Part shown: piece after piece, positions 1-8,333 of the stretch
Layout of the letters: the number at the start of each line of letters is the position of its first letter
Position numbering within the stretch: the stretch's first letter is position 1
DNA from: Prosthecobacter vanneervenii
GTDB taxonomy: Bacteria > Verrucomicrobiota > Verrucomicrobiia > Verrucomicrobiales > Verrucomicrobiaceae
Direction of reading: 5' to 3'
Assembly (NCBI RefSeq): GCF_014203095.1
Contig: NZ_JACHIG010000014.1
Span: 33,591 to 97,590, forward strand
Length of the DNA stretch: 64,000 nucleotides
Translations under genes and position numbers: made by a program
Notes under the pieces: generated by a model
The model's input: only the letters and a program-made list of their open reading frames with translations
What the model was told of the DNA's origin: nothing
Database searches by the model: none

Positions 1-84
1 CCGGAATGGGTGCGCATCAGCATCGGCACCATGCCGCAGAATGAGCGCTGCATCGAGGTGCTGAAGCAGGTGCTGGGGAAATAG
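1..84 (+). CDS. Histidinol-phosphate aminotransferase-like protein, C-terminal end only
   Basis: The window opens inside a reading frame whose last 27 residues (PEWVRISIGTMPQNERCIEV, then a short helix) end at a TAG at 82-84. The WVRISIGT stretch followed by a helix rich in L, E and K is the usual C-terminus of HisC-type class I/II PLP aminotransferases, where the Arg binds the substrate carboxylate. HisC transfers the amino group from glutamate to imidazole-acetol phosphate in histidine synthesis. Too little is present to exclude a related class I/II aminotransferase. The rest of the gene lies upstream of the window. Confidence 0.6.
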   Translation, partial: PEWVRISIGTMPQNERCIEVLKQVLGK

Positions 85-123
85 CCGCTTGTCAGCCGTC
101 TGCAAAGACGGTAAATATGAGGC

Positions 124-612
124 ATGAGTTTCTGGGCTGAAATTTGCGCGGACAAGTCCTTGCAGGATTTGCCATACAAAATTGAGACCAATCGCTTTGA
201 TCAAATCATTATGAGTCCTGCATCCGTCTGGCACAGTGATTATCAAGGCGAGATCGGCTTTACCTTGAAGCGACTGATGCCGGAGGGAAGAATTCTGGCG
301 GAGGCCGCCATCCAGACAACGGATGGCGTGAAGGTGGCAGATGTGGCATGGATCAGCCGTGAGCGATTTGAGCCGCACCGCCGCTCAGTCAATCTGCCCA
401 TCGCTCCTGAAATCTGCGTGGAGGTCGTTTCACCTGGAAATCATCGCTATGAGATGGCAGGCAAGGTGCAACTCTACTTTGCCAGCGGGGCTGAGGAGGT
501 TTGGATGTGTGATGAGGAGGGGCGCATGGAGTTTTATCTGCGTGATGTTGCTGAGCCAGCAGCCAAGTCGCGTTTCTGCCCCGATTTTCCTACGCGTATT
601 GCGGTGGATTAA
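124..612 (+). CDS. Uma2 family (DUF820) PD-(D/E)XK nuclease-like protein
   Basis: This 162-residue protein has the pattern of the Uma2/DUF820 family, a restriction-endonuclease-like fold common in cyanobacteria and Planctomycetes-Verrucomicrobia. The visible core is VADVAWIS (Asp73), PEICVEVVSP (Glu100) and a following helix with Lys114, then the family-typical YFASGAEEVW. The Asp and Glu would be the metal-binding residues. The family is a little longer (about 180-200 residues), so the N-terminus here is short. The biological role of Uma2 proteins is not settled. The gene stands alone between the hisC-like end and a LysM gene and its codons are less GC-rich than its neighbours, as is usual for these often-transferred genes. 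Confidence 0.8.
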   Translation: MSFWAEICADKSLQDLPYKIETNRFDQIIMSPASVWHSDYQGEIGFTLKRLMPEGRILAEAAIQTTDGVKVADVAWISRERFEPHRRSVNLPIAPEICVEVVSPGNHRYEMAGKVQLYFASGAEEVWMCDEEGRMEFYLRDVAEPAAKSRFCPDFPTRIAVD

Positions 613-695
613 CTCTGAATACCGTTGCCTTGGATTCAAAGTGCCATAGTGGGCGTCCACAACCGGCACTTGTGCGGGCGGCAAATGCGGATTGA

Positions 696-2258
696 ATGGC
701 GTGTATGACGCTGAATCGATCGCTCCGGAAGGTCACGTGGAAGGTTTGTGTTCTGCCACTGCTGGCGGGTTTGCTGCCGGGTATGGGCGAGGCGCAGGTG
801 GAAACGGTGAAGCCGGCGATCCCAACGATCGAGCCTGGGCTGGAGATGGCGGTGAAATGGCCGTGGCAGGTGCAGGCGTCTGATGCGGCGACGTGGGGCA
901 TTCCTGTGGACGTGCCGGAAGAGCCGGTCACGATCAGGGCTGGCATCCCCGTGCCGCAGGCAGATGCGAAGAAAGCGCCAGCCAAGGTGGCACCGAAGGG
1001 GCCGCCGCCGCAGATGATCGAGCACACGGTGGCAAAGGGGGACTCGCTCACCAAGATTGCGCATGCGAACGGTGTCACGATCGATCAGCTCAGGATTTTT
1101 AATGAGATGAAGAACGATCGCATCGTGATCGGGCAGATCGTGAAGGTGCCGGGAGAGCCTGACATCGCAGCGATGATCGCAGCGGCTGCTGAAGCTGAGA
1201 AAGAAGCGGCGAAGAACAAGCCGAAGGGGAAGGAAGCGGCTGAGGCGAAGAAGAAGCCCACGCCAGTGAAGGAGGAGGCACCGCCGGTGCTGATCGCCAC
1301 CAAGCCACACCGGGCGCTGCCGCCTGCGGCCTGGGGGGCTTCATCGCTGGTGCTTATCCAGGCTTATCTGGACCGGCAGGGCTTCACCATCGGGCCGATC
1401 GACGGCACGGCGGGGCCGATGTATGACGCGGCCTACAAGTCCTTTGAAAAAGCTTATCCGGGGCAGCTCCATACTCCGGAGGGCCAGCCCTCGGCGGCGA
1501 TGCGCTCCATCGGCGGGCCGTATGTGGAGTACACGCTCACCGCAGCGGACATGCGCTGGATTTCACCACACGACAGTGCGCCAGCCGGTGGCAAAGCGAA
1601 AGGTGCCAAAGCTGTGGAGCCGCCGCCGACCTTTGAGGAGCTGACCAAGGAGCCCTTCATGGCCTACCGCTCGGGCTGGGAGTTTGTGGCGGAGAAATTT
1701 CATGCGGCTGAGTCCTTCCTGCGCCACATCAATCCTGGGGTGAAAAATCCGAACACGCCGGGGGCGATCTTTCTGGTGCCGAACGTGCTGCCCTTTGAGA
1801 TCGAGAAAGCTTTTGAGGAGCCGCTGCAGCCTGCGGCTGATCCTGCGGCGCCCGTCTCCGCCAGCGTAGTGGGTTTCAATCGCCTGATCATCCACAAGGG
1901 GGAGAAGATCGTGGCCAACATGCCGCTCTCCGCCGCACGTCCGGGATTGCGCGGGCGCAAGACGTGGAAGATTCTGGATGTCATCCCGCGTCCGGCCATG
2001 GCCAGCACAGGAGATCCCGCCGCACCGATGACGGTGCCCTACCGCCTGCATGCCGGGCCCAATAATCCTGTGGGCATCCTGTGGATCAATCTGGCGAAAG
2101 GCGGCGATCCCAAAGTGCTGCCCTATGGTCTGCACGGCACCAGCATTCCCGGTGCGATGACGAAGCAGGAAAGCATTGGCGGTTTTCGCATGACGAACTG
2201 GGACATTGCGCGTGTAGTGCGGCTGCTGCCAGCGGGCACGGATTTGAAATGGGAGTGA
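696..2258 (+). CDS. LysM protein with a YkuD-like domain lacking the catalytic cysteine
   Basis: This 520-residue exported protein has a hydrophobic N-terminus (residues 14-34), a LysM peptidoglycan-binding domain (about 108-153, with HTVAKGDSLTKIA), an Ala/Lys-rich linker, a peptidoglycan-binding-1-like helical segment (about 216-255) and a C-terminal YkuD-like fold. The YkuD family normally ends in HGT-x2-P followed by S-x-G-C-x-R. Here His480-Gly-Thr is kept, but the nucleophile position reads SIGGFRMTNWD, with Gly496 in place of Cys. L,D-transpeptidase activity is therefore unlikely, and a structural or cell-wall-binding role is inferred. Two in-frame ATGs (696 and 705) are possible starts. 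A strong hairpin follows the stop codon. Confidence 0.82.
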   Translation: MACMTLNRSLRKVTWKVCVLPLLAGLLPGMGEAQVETVKPAIPTIEPGLEMAVKWPWQVQASDAATWGIPVDVPEEPVTIRAGIPVPQADAKKAPAKVAPKGPPPQMIEHTVAKGDSLTKIAHANGVTIDQLRIFNEMKNDRIVIGQIVKVPGEPDIAAMIAAAAEAEKEAAKNKPKGKEAAEAKKKPTPVKEEAPPVLIATKPHRALPPAAWGASSLVLIQAYLDRQGFTIGPIDGTAGPMYDAAYKSFEKAYPGQLHTPEGQPSAAMRSIGGPYVEYTLTAADMRWISPHDSAPAGGKAKGAKAVEPPPTFEELTKEPFMAYRSGWEFVAEKFHAAESFLRHINPGVKNPNTPGAIFLVPNVLPFEIEKAFEEPLQPAADPAAPVSASVVGFNRLIIHKGEKIVANMPLSAARPGLRGRKTWKILDVIPRPAMASTGDPAAPMTVPYRLHAGPNNPVGILWINLAKGGDPKVLPYGLHGTSIPGAMTKQESIGGFRMTNWDIARVVRLLPAGTDLKWE

Positions 2259-2287
2259 TGCCCATCTCCGGACGAAGCAAAAAAGAA

Positions 2288-2309
2288 GGGGGATCATCTT
2301 TGATCCCCC
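2288..2309. terminator. Hairpin between convergent genes
   Basis: A perfect 9-bp stem (GGGGGATCA / TGATCCCCC) closes on a 4-base loop between the convergent LysM and lsrF genes. A run of A on its left gives U-rich RNA for the minus-strand transcript, so it may work in both directions. Its core resembles the first hairpin of the dispersed repeat family A found near 42.5, 44.0 and 63.4 kb, but the rest of that repeat is absent here. Confidence 0.7.
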
Positions 2310-2338
2310 TCCGGTGAGTGTGTTCGGACTGCTGGCGC

Positions 2339-3307
2339 TTACTTCTTGCGCAGCTCCTTTTTCTTGAGGTCGTTGTAGAGTTCGAAGGCCTTGTTGGCGT
2401 TCAGACCGCCGTGCACCACGCCGTGCACTGCCTGCATCATGGAAACAGGGGCGTCGCTCTGGAAGATGTTGCGGCCCATGTCCACGCCGCTGGCGCCCTG
2501 CTTGATGGCGTTGGCGCACATCTTGAGGGCATCAAGTTCTGGAAGCTTCTTGCCACCGGCGATCACGATCGGCACCGGGCAGCAGCTCGTCACCGTGTCG
2601 AATTCCTTCTCGGTGTAGTAGCACTTCACGATGTTGGCTCCCAGCTCCGCCATGATACGGGTGGCCAGTCGGAAATACTGCGGCGTGCGGGCCATCGCAC
2701 GACCCACGGCGGTCACACCCATCACGGCGATGCCATAGCGGCTGGCGGCGTCCACCAGGTCGGTGAGGTTCTTGAGGCTCTGGCGCTCGTAAGCGCTGCC
2801 GATGAAGACCTGCACGGCCAGCACGGCGGCATTGAGGCGGATGGCTTCTTCGATGTTGAGCGCGGTGCTCTCATTGGAGAGGGGCTCAAAGCCGGGGCGG
2901 CCAAACTTGATCTTCTTGCCGTCGAGCTCGCCTTCCCACTCTTCCATGGAGCTGATCATCGAGGTGCCGCCGGAGGCACGCAGGGCGATGGCCTTGGTGG
3001 TGGAGGCAGGGATGACGGAGCGCTGGATGCCGCGGGTGAGCATGAGGCAGTCGGCCCAGGGGGCGAGGGGGAGAATGGTCTGGTCCACGCGCTCCAGACC
3101 GGTGGTGGGGCCCTGGAAGTAACCGTGGTCAAAGGCGAGCATCACAGTGCGGCCGTCCTTGGGATTGAAGACCTTGGAGAGGCGGTTCTTGAGACCCCAG
3201 TCGTACTGGTGGCAGCCCTTGAGGAAGAAGCCGGGGGCCTCCTGGGGGATGTGGGTGAAGAATTCCTTTTCCTTCTTGTCAGCAGCGCTGGTTTGGATGT
3301 CGGCCAT
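2339..3307 (-). CDS. lsrF: LsrF-type aldolase/thiolase
   Basis: This 322-residue protein matches LsrF, the class I aldolase-fold thiolase that transfers an acetyl group from 3-hydroxy-5-phosphonooxypentane-2,4-dione to CoA in autoinducer-2 breakdown. The diagnostic stretches are VMLAFDHGYFQGPTTGLER, PVPIVIAGGKKLPE and GASGVDMGRNIFQSD. Lys228 (in NIVKCYY) fits the Schiff-base lysine. About 25 extra residues lie near 118-143 compared with the Escherichia coli protein. No lsrK, lsrG, lsrR or transporter genes are nearby, so it may serve another phospho-sugar or act as a general DhnA-type aldolase. It is monocistronic here and divergent from ilvE. Confidence 0.85.
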   Translation of the reverse strand: MADIQTSAADKKEKEFFTHIPQEAPGFFLKGCHQYDWGLKNRLSKVFNPKDGRTVMLAFDHGYFQGPTTGLERVDQTILPLAPWADCLMLTRGIQRSVIPASTTKAIALRASGGTSMISSMEEWEGELDGKKIKFGRPGFEPLSNESTALNIEEAIRLNAAVLAVQVFIGSAYERQSLKNLTDLVDAASRYGIAVMGVTAVGRAMARTPQYFRLATRIMAELGANIVKCYYTEKEFDTVTSCCPVPIVIAGGKKLPELDALKMCANAIKQGASGVDMGRNIFQSDAPVSMMQAVHGVVHGGLNANKAFELYNDLKKKELRKK

Positions 3308-3420
3308 GGTATTTCTGGGTTGCGAGTTAAACGGGCGCGCAGGATGGGCGTGAATCGCCCCTGTGCAAGCACATTGCCAGAGCTTGCAAAACCCCTGAGT
3401 CTGTGGTTCTTACCGGCCCC

Positions 3421-4308
3421 ATGTCTGCAAATCTACTTATCTACCTTGACGGCAAACTTGTTCCTGAATCCGAGGCGAAGATCTCTGTCTTCGACCACGG
3501 CCTGCTGTACGGTGATGGAGTATTTGAAGGCATCCGCATTTACAATGGACGTGTGTTTCGCCTGACGGAGCATCTGCACCGCCTGTATGACTGCGCCAAG
3601 GCCATCTGCCTGACGGTGCCGCTTTCCTTTGAAGAGATGGAAAAAGCCACGCTGGATACGGTGGCTGCCAACAACCTGCGCGATGGCTACATCCGTCTGG
3701 TGATCACCCGTGGTGTCGGCTCTCTCGGTTTGAATCCTTATCAGTGCCCGAAGGCCAGCGTGTTCATCATCGCCAGCAGCATCACGCTGTATCCGGCGGA
3801 GCGCTATGAGAAGGGGCTGGAGCTGATCACCTGCGGCACGCGCCGTCCGAATTCCTCGGCCCTCAGCCCGCAGGTCAAGAGCCTGAACTATCTGAACAAC
3901 ATCATGGCCAAGATCGAGTGTCTGCAGGCCGGATGCGACGAGGGCATTATGCTCAACGACCAGGGCTTCGTGTCCGAGTGCACAGGAGACAACGTTTTCA
4001 TCGTGAAGAACGGCAAGGTCTTCACGCCGCCGGTTTCCTCTGGTGCGCTGGACGGGATCACCCGCCGCGCGGTGATGGAGCTGCTGGCCGAAATGGGCAG
4101 CCCATGCACGGAAGCAGTGATGACCCGCTTTGACATCTACACCGCCGACGAGTGCTTCCTGACCGGAACCGCCGCCGAGGTGATCCCGGCTGTGAAGTAT
4201 GACCGCCGCCCGATTGGCGACGGCACGCCCGGCAAGCTGACGCAGGAGCTGACCAAGCGCTTCAAGGTGCTGGCCAATAGCACGGGTACGCCCGTTACCT
4301 ATAAATAA
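3421..4308 (+). CDS. ilvE: Branched-chain amino acid aminotransferase (class IV)
   Basis: This 295-residue fold-type IV PLP enzyme transfers amino groups between glutamate and the keto acids of valine, leucine and isoleucine. The N-terminus has the family motif VFDHGLLYGDGVFEGIR, Lys153 in QVKSLNYLNN is the expected PLP lysine, and GFVSECTGDNVFIVKNGKVF is the cofactor-binding region. Length is normal. The ATG at 3421 is chosen over an upstream in-frame GTG at 3403 because family members begin just before this point. D-amino-acid transaminase, another class IV member, is a less likely alternative. Confidence 0.88.
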   Translation: MSANLLIYLDGKLVPESEAKISVFDHGLLYGDGVFEGIRIYNGRVFRLTEHLHRLYDCAKAICLTVPLSFEEMEKATLDTVAANNLRDGYIRLVITRGVGSLGLNPYQCPKASVFIIASSITLYPAERYEKGLELITCGTRRPNSSALSPQVKSLNYLNNIMAKIECLQAGCDEGIMLNDQGFVSECTGDNVFIVKNGKVFTPPVSSGALDGITRRAVMELLAEMGSPCTEAVMTRFDIYTADECFLTGTAAEVIPAVKYDRRPIGDGTPGKLTQELTKRFKVLANSTGTPVTYK

Positions 4309-4322
4309 GGATTGAATCTGAT

Positions 4323-4350
4323 GTGCCAGTTTCCGCTTGGAAACTGGCAC
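4323..4350 (+). terminator. Perfect 12-bp hairpin downstream of ilvE
   Basis: GTGCCAGTTTCC pairs perfectly with GGAAACTGGCAC across a GCTT loop, starting 14 bases after the ilvE stop codon. There is no clean T-tract after it, so it may be an imperfect terminator or an mRNA-stabilising structure. A GTG at 4323 that opens the downstream frame lies inside this stem and is therefore an unlikely start codon for the next gene. Confidence 0.65.
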
Positions 4351-4373
4351 GCTATTCGCAAATACTTCAGGCA

Positions 4374-5201
4374 ATGATGAGCCCGAAGCGTCCATTTATC
4401 TGCCTGTGGAGAAGCCTGCTGGTTCTGGCGTGGTCCATTGCCGGCATTGGCTGCTCCAACTCGGACAATGAAAAGCCGTACAATCCGCTGAGCAGCCGTG
4501 CGTGGTGGAAGGGGGATGGCGTGGCGGGCAAGCCCAGGATCGTGATCAATCTGAGCACGCAGCGGGTGCAGTACTACAAGGGCAAGGAGCTGGTGGGGGT
4601 GTCGCCGATTTCATCCGGCCGCGAGAGCTTTGGCACCGTCACCGGGAGCTTCCGCATTCTGGACAAGGACGAAGACCACCGCTCCTCGCTGTTCGGCGCG
4701 TATGTGGATGAGAAAGACGGCCATGTGGTGCAGGAGGATGTGGACACGCGCACGGACCGCGCGCCTCCAGGTGCCAAGTACATGGGCGCCAGCATGCGCT
4801 ACTTTATGCGCATCGTAGGAGGGATCGGCATGCATGAGGGGTATCTGCCGGGGTATCCGGCCTCGCATGGGTGCATCCGGCTGCCGACCAAGATGGCCGC
4901 CATCTTCTTTAAAGAGACGCCGGTGGGGACACCAGTGGAGATCGTGGGAGAAAGCGCGCTGGCGGCGACTGAGGAGGCGATCCCGATCGGTGTGGACAAG
5001 ATCGAGGATGCGCAGCCTGAGGAGCCCAAATCCAAAGCCAGCAAGAAAAAGGCAGAGGCGGTGGTGGCGGCTGAAACGAAAACCGCGCAGAAGCCGAAGA
5101 CGACCGTGCGGCGTGCGATTGTGGATGTGTCCAAGCCGTCCGGCTTTGGCTCCTGGTTCAAGCGCACACCGCGCGGGGCCACGATGTATCTGGCGGAGTA
5201 G
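4374..5201 (+). CDS. L,D-transpeptidase (YkuD) lipoprotein
   Basis: This protein of about 275 residues carries an intact YkuD domain: GMHEGYLPGYPASHGCIRLP contains His154 and the nucleophile Cys167. Such enzymes form 3-3 peptidoglycan cross-links or attach proteins to the wall. The N-terminus has a short charged segment, a hydrophobic run and a lipobox-like AGIGC with Cys27, predicting a lipoprotein. The C-terminal 70 residues are Lys/Ala/Glu-rich and of low complexity. Adjacent ATG codons at 4374 and 4377 are the preferred starts, since the upstream GTG lies in a hairpin. The gene converges on the antiporter gene with a gap of 19 bp. Confidence 0.88.
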   Translation: MMSPKRPFICLWRSLLVLAWSIAGIGCSNSDNEKPYNPLSSRAWWKGDGVAGKPRIVINLSTQRVQYYKGKELVGVSPISSGRESFGTVTGSFRILDKDEDHRSSLFGAYVDEKDGHVVQEDVDTRTDRAPPGAKYMGASMRYFMRIVGGIGMHEGYLPGYPASHGCIRLPTKMAAIFFKETPVGTPVEIVGESALAATEEAIPIGVDKIEDAQPEEPKSKASKKKAEAVVAAETKTAQKPKTTVRRAIVDVSKPSGFGSWFKRTPRGATMYLAE

Positions 5202-5220
5202 GGGCAGTTGGAAGTGCGGA

Positions 5221-6537
5221 CTATTTCACCATCACCCAGCCGACGATGATGAGGATGGGCAGGAGGACGGGAATGGAGAAGCGGGCCATGTAGGCGAGGA
5301 AGGAGGGGGCGTTGACCTTGGCCTTGTCGGCGATGGACTTGACCATGAAGTTGGGGCCGTTGCCGATGTAGCTGCCTGCGCCGAAGAACACGGCGCCGAG
5401 AGAGATGGCAATGAGGTGGGGTGCGTGCTCGGCGGCGAACTTCACCACATCGGCGTGCGAATCCACCGAGAGGTGCTCGTGACCCATGGCAGCGGCGAGG
5501 AAGGAGAGGTAGGTGGGGGCGTTGTCGAGGAAGGCGGAGAGGGCACCCGTGGAGAAGTAATACTGCATGGGCGAGGAGATCTGCACCGCCTGGCCGCTTT
5601 GCAGGATCTGCAGCGCCGGGATCATGGTGAGGAAGATGCCCACGAAGAGAAAGCCCACCTCCTTGACCGGGCCGAAGTTGAAGTCATTGGCCTCATGCAC
5701 GTCCTTGCCGGTGATGAAATACGAAGCGGCGGCGGCGGCAAACATCACCAGAGCGGGGACGGAGAAGACTCCGAGGATTGTGGTCTCCTGCACGCTCTTG
5801 GGTAGAAAGACAGCGGCGAGCACCACGCCAAGCCAGACGAGGTTGTGCAACCCGCGGAAATACCAGTCCTCGTGGGCGGTTTCCATGTCGCGGACATCCT
5901 TGGGGATGCGGGCGAAATTGCGTGAGTCGAAGAGATAGAAGACGACCAGCAGGAGCGCCACCGCAAGCGCCCAGGCCTGCCAGCAGTGCTGCAGCACCCA
6001 GAAGAAGGAGATGCCGCGCAGGAAGCCGAGGAAGAGCGGGGGATCGCCGATGGGGGTGAGGCAGCCGCCGACGTTGCTGACGATGAAGATGAAGAAGACG
6101 ATGTGGAAATCGGTGATGCGGAACTTGTTCATCTGGATCCACGGACGGATGAGGAGCATGGAGGCCCCGGTGGTGCCGATGAAATTGGCCAGCACCGCAC
6201 CGATCAGGAGGAAGAGGGTGTTGATCGCAGGCGTGGCCTCCCCTTTGACGCGGATATTGATGCCACCGGAGATGACGAAGAGAGAGCCTACCAGCGCCAT
6301 GAAGCTGACGTATTCCTGCGCGGCGTGGTGGAGCGGGTGCCAGTCGTGCTGCACCCCGGCGTAGTAAGCGGCGGTGACGGCGCCCAGCGCCACGGCCACC
6401 TTGGGGTAATGATGCTCCCAGAAATGCGCGGCAAACAGGGGCATCAGCGCGATGCAGAGCAGCAGGATGACAAATGGCGCGAGCATGCCCGGAGGGGGCA
6501 ACGCGGCATGAGCAGGGGCGTTAGCGAGAAAAAGCAT
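5221..6537 (-). CDS. Sodium:proton antiporter of the NhaD/ion-transporter superfamily
   Basis: This 438-residue polytopic membrane protein has roughly 11-12 hydrophobic segments. Family-type stretches are VSFMALVGSLFVISGGI, AVLANFIGTTGASMLLIRP and VSNVGGCLTPIGDPPLFLGFLRG, the last being the typical half-helix TPIGDPP-x-L motif of NhaD and related ion-transporter superfamily carriers. The second repeat shows FLDNAPTYLSFL and FGAGSYIGNGPNFMVKSIA. The family exports Na+ in exchange for H+, though some members carry dicarboxylates, so the substrate is inferred. The first 12 residues resemble a signal or are part of helix 1. It may share a transcript with the upstream minus-strand genes. Confidence 0.83.
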   Translation of the reverse strand: MLFLANAPAHAALPPPGMLAPFVILLLCIALMPLFAAHFWEHHYPKVAVALGAVTAAYYAGVQHDWHPLHHAAQEYVSFMALVGSLFVISGGINIRVKGEATPAINTLFLLIGAVLANFIGTTGASMLLIRPWIQMNKFRITDFHIVFFIFIVSNVGGCLTPIGDPPLFLGFLRGISFFWVLQHCWQAWALAVALLLVVFYLFDSRNFARIPKDVRDMETAHEDWYFRGLHNLVWLGVVLAAVFLPKSVQETTILGVFSVPALVMFAAAAASYFITGKDVHEANDFNFGPVKEVGFLFVGIFLTMIPALQILQSGQAVQISSPMQYYFSTGALSAFLDNAPTYLSFLAAAMGHEHLSVDSHADVVKFAAEHAPHLIAISLGAVFFGAGSYIGNGPNFMVKSIADKAKVNAPSFLAYMARFSIPVLLPILIIVGWVMVK

Positions 6538-6622
6538 GGGGGTGAAAATGATTCACCCATGCTAGGCGGAGTTTCAGCAAACGCTGCTGGAATCGGCGGA
6601 AATCGGTCTGTGGCAGTAGAAG

Positions 6623-7102
6623 CTACTCAGGGCGGCGGTCCATGATAACCTTGGCCTTTTCCAGCTCGCCGGTGGCCCAGTCGCTGATGCCGGGCTCGTC
6701 TGCATCCAGGGAGCCGGTGATGTGCAGGCGGCGGATGTAATGCTTGTCGAGGAAGGCGACGATCTTTTCAGAGACGCCGAGGATGCCACGATGCACATGC
6801 AGCACGGGCTTCTTCTGCTTCTTGGCGGCAGTCACGGCCTTCTGGGCAAAGCCGGAGGCTTTGGCGGCGATGGTGAAGACGAGGGTGGCCTCGGCATCGC
6901 GCACATTGAACCCGATGGCATCGATCACGTTTTCCGTTTCAGACTCCTTGAGCTTGTAGCAGGCGTCCAGCGGCTCGGAGGAGCCGAGGATGCCTTTGGG
7001 GCACCAGCCGCCATGGGGAAAGGAGTGCTTCAGCGACCAGTCGAGAGTGGCGCGTTCGACACCCAACTGGGCGCCGGTGATGATGACAATTTTGAAAGGC
7101 AT
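6623..7102 (-). CDS. Putative molybdenum carrier (cytoplasmic YpsA-like Rossmann protein)
   Basis: This 159-residue protein fits the putative molybdenum carrier family, a Rossmann-like fold related to YpsA and lysine decarboxylase-like proteins. It opens with IVIITGAQLGVERATLDWSL, followed by HGGWCPKGILGSSEPLDACY, the family signature. A C-terminal region with HITGSLDADEPGISDWATGELEKAK completes the fold. The first motif usually reads GGQTGVDRAALD; the changes here (AQLGVER) are mild. Family function rests on limited structural work, so cofactor transport is not certain. No molybdopterin genes are nearby. It sits between the antiporter and the kinase-like gene on the same strand. Confidence 0.72.
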   Translation of the reverse strand: MPFKIVIITGAQLGVERATLDWSLKHSFPHGGWCPKGILGSSEPLDACYKLKESETENVIDAIGFNVRDAEATLVFTIAAKASGFAQKAVTAAKKQKKPVLHVHRGILGVSEKIVAFLDKHYIRRLHITGSLDADEPGISDWATGELEKAKVIMDRRPE

Positions 7103-7155
7103 GGGGAGGGGTCAGAAGAAAACAGGACAGTGCCTCCGGCAAGCACGATCTCGCA

Positions 7156-8190
7156 CTATTCGAGGTGGCGGCCCAGCATGGTTTCGAGGTTGAGCTCGAC
7201 GATTTCCCCCATGGATTTGCAGGCATCAAAGCGGTGGGTGTTGTGGAAGTGGCCGAGTTCGGAGCGGAGCTGCACGACCTTTTCAAAGGGCTCCACGGCG
7301 TTGTTTTTCATGCAGTGGAGCAGCGCGGTGATGCGCTGGTGCTCGGAGAGGTAGCGGCGGGAGATGAGGCTGCGCTCCTCCTCCTGGTACTGCTTCATGG
7401 TGGGGAAGTTGAGGCAGGTAGAGCAGAGCTGCACCACGGGATTGTTCTCCTTGAAGAACTGGGGGAGGTAGAGGTTTTTGCGGCCTTCGTAGCTCTGCTG
7501 GTCGAAGTCGATGGCGCGCACGCGGTACTGCACCTCCTCAAAGTCGGGCGTCATGTCGATGACGTAGTTGTAGCTGCGCATGTCCCCGAGGAGGCGGATG
7601 AAGCAGCGCTCGCTGAACTTCACAAACTCCTTGGCCAGACGCACGCCGTTGAAATCCGGGCGGCGGAGGTAGTCGCGGATGAAGGCGTCTCCAGGCACGC
7701 CGGCGATGTGCTCCTCCACGAGGGTGCCGCTGCTGTGCATGAGGTAGTTGATGCGGTTGGGGGAGAGCAGGTGCTCCAGCTCCAGGCCATAGACACGGGA
7801 GGCGTCCGCCGTCTTTACGTAGAAGTGGTCGTAGTTGTCATTGTACTGGTTCACCACGCGCACGCGGAAGGGGCGGGAGTTGCCAAACTCGCAGTAGTCC
7901 ACGCGCTCCACATAGAGGTGGGGGACGGCGTGGAAGTCGCCGGTGCGCAGGAGGGAGTAGATGCTGGTGAGCTTTGGGTAGAGCTCCTGCTGCAGCTCGC
8001 GCGGGTAGAGCACGCTGCTCCAGTAGGTGGCGTTTCCCTCCTTGTCGAAGAGCGGGTAGCTTTCGGAAAAGGCGCGCAGATCATTGTAGGTGGCGGGCAG
8101 CGAGTAGCAGCGGCCAAACTGATCCAGATAGCTGATCAGCTCTTCAGTGACCGGGATGAAATTTTTGCGCTTGGTGATCTCGTTGCTCAT
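7156..8190 (-). CDS. Unknown protein with protein-kinase-like motif order
   Basis: I do not recognise a named family for this 344-residue protein. Its motifs appear in the order of a protein-kinase-like fold: HFYVKTAD (Lys126, candidate ATP-binding lysine), GLELEHLL (Glu137 or Glu139, candidate helix-C glutamate), TLVEEHIAGVPGDAF (hinge-like, about 157-169), LLGDMRSYNYVID (Asp203 and Asn208, catalytic-loop-like) and VRAIDFDQQSYEG (Asp228-Phe-Asp230, metal-binding-like). No signal peptide or membrane segment is seen, so it is probably cytoplasmic. The assignment is an inference from motif order alone. The ATG at 8190 is preferred over a GTG at 8208. The C-terminal 100 residues are helical and charged. 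Confidence 0.55.
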   Translation of the reverse strand: MSNEITKRKNFIPVTEELISYLDQFGRCYSLPATYNDLRAFSESYPLFDKEGNATYWSSVLYPRELQQELYPKLTSIYSLLRTGDFHAVPHLYVERVDYCEFGNSRPFRVRVVNQYNDNYDHFYVKTADASRVYGLELEHLLSPNRINYLMHSSGTLVEEHIAGVPGDAFIRDYLRRPDFNGVRLAKEFVKFSERCFIRLLGDMRSYNYVIDMTPDFEEVQYRVRAIDFDQQSYEGRKNLYLPQFFKENNPVVQLCSTCLNFPTMKQYQEEERSLISRRYLSEHQRITALLHCMKNNAVEPFEKVVQLRSELGHFHNTHRFDACKSMGEIVELNLETMLGRHLE

Positions 8191-8333
8191 GCCGCTGTTG
8201 TGTCGCACTTAGCGTTCCAAGTATCAAGCGGGTAAGGTGCGCGCCCTGAGTGCCTGGGATGGCGACTGAGGAGATCGCAGGTTTGCCGCTTGATCTCCGA
8301 CAGGAGGGGGCCTAATTCTCATCAACCCTATTA

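Noticed and set aside
7165..8235. Plus-strand frame of 356 codons opposite the kinase-like gene
   Set aside because: It is made of Val, Ala, Glu and His repeats without motifs. The minus-strand frame has normal composition and ordered motifs.
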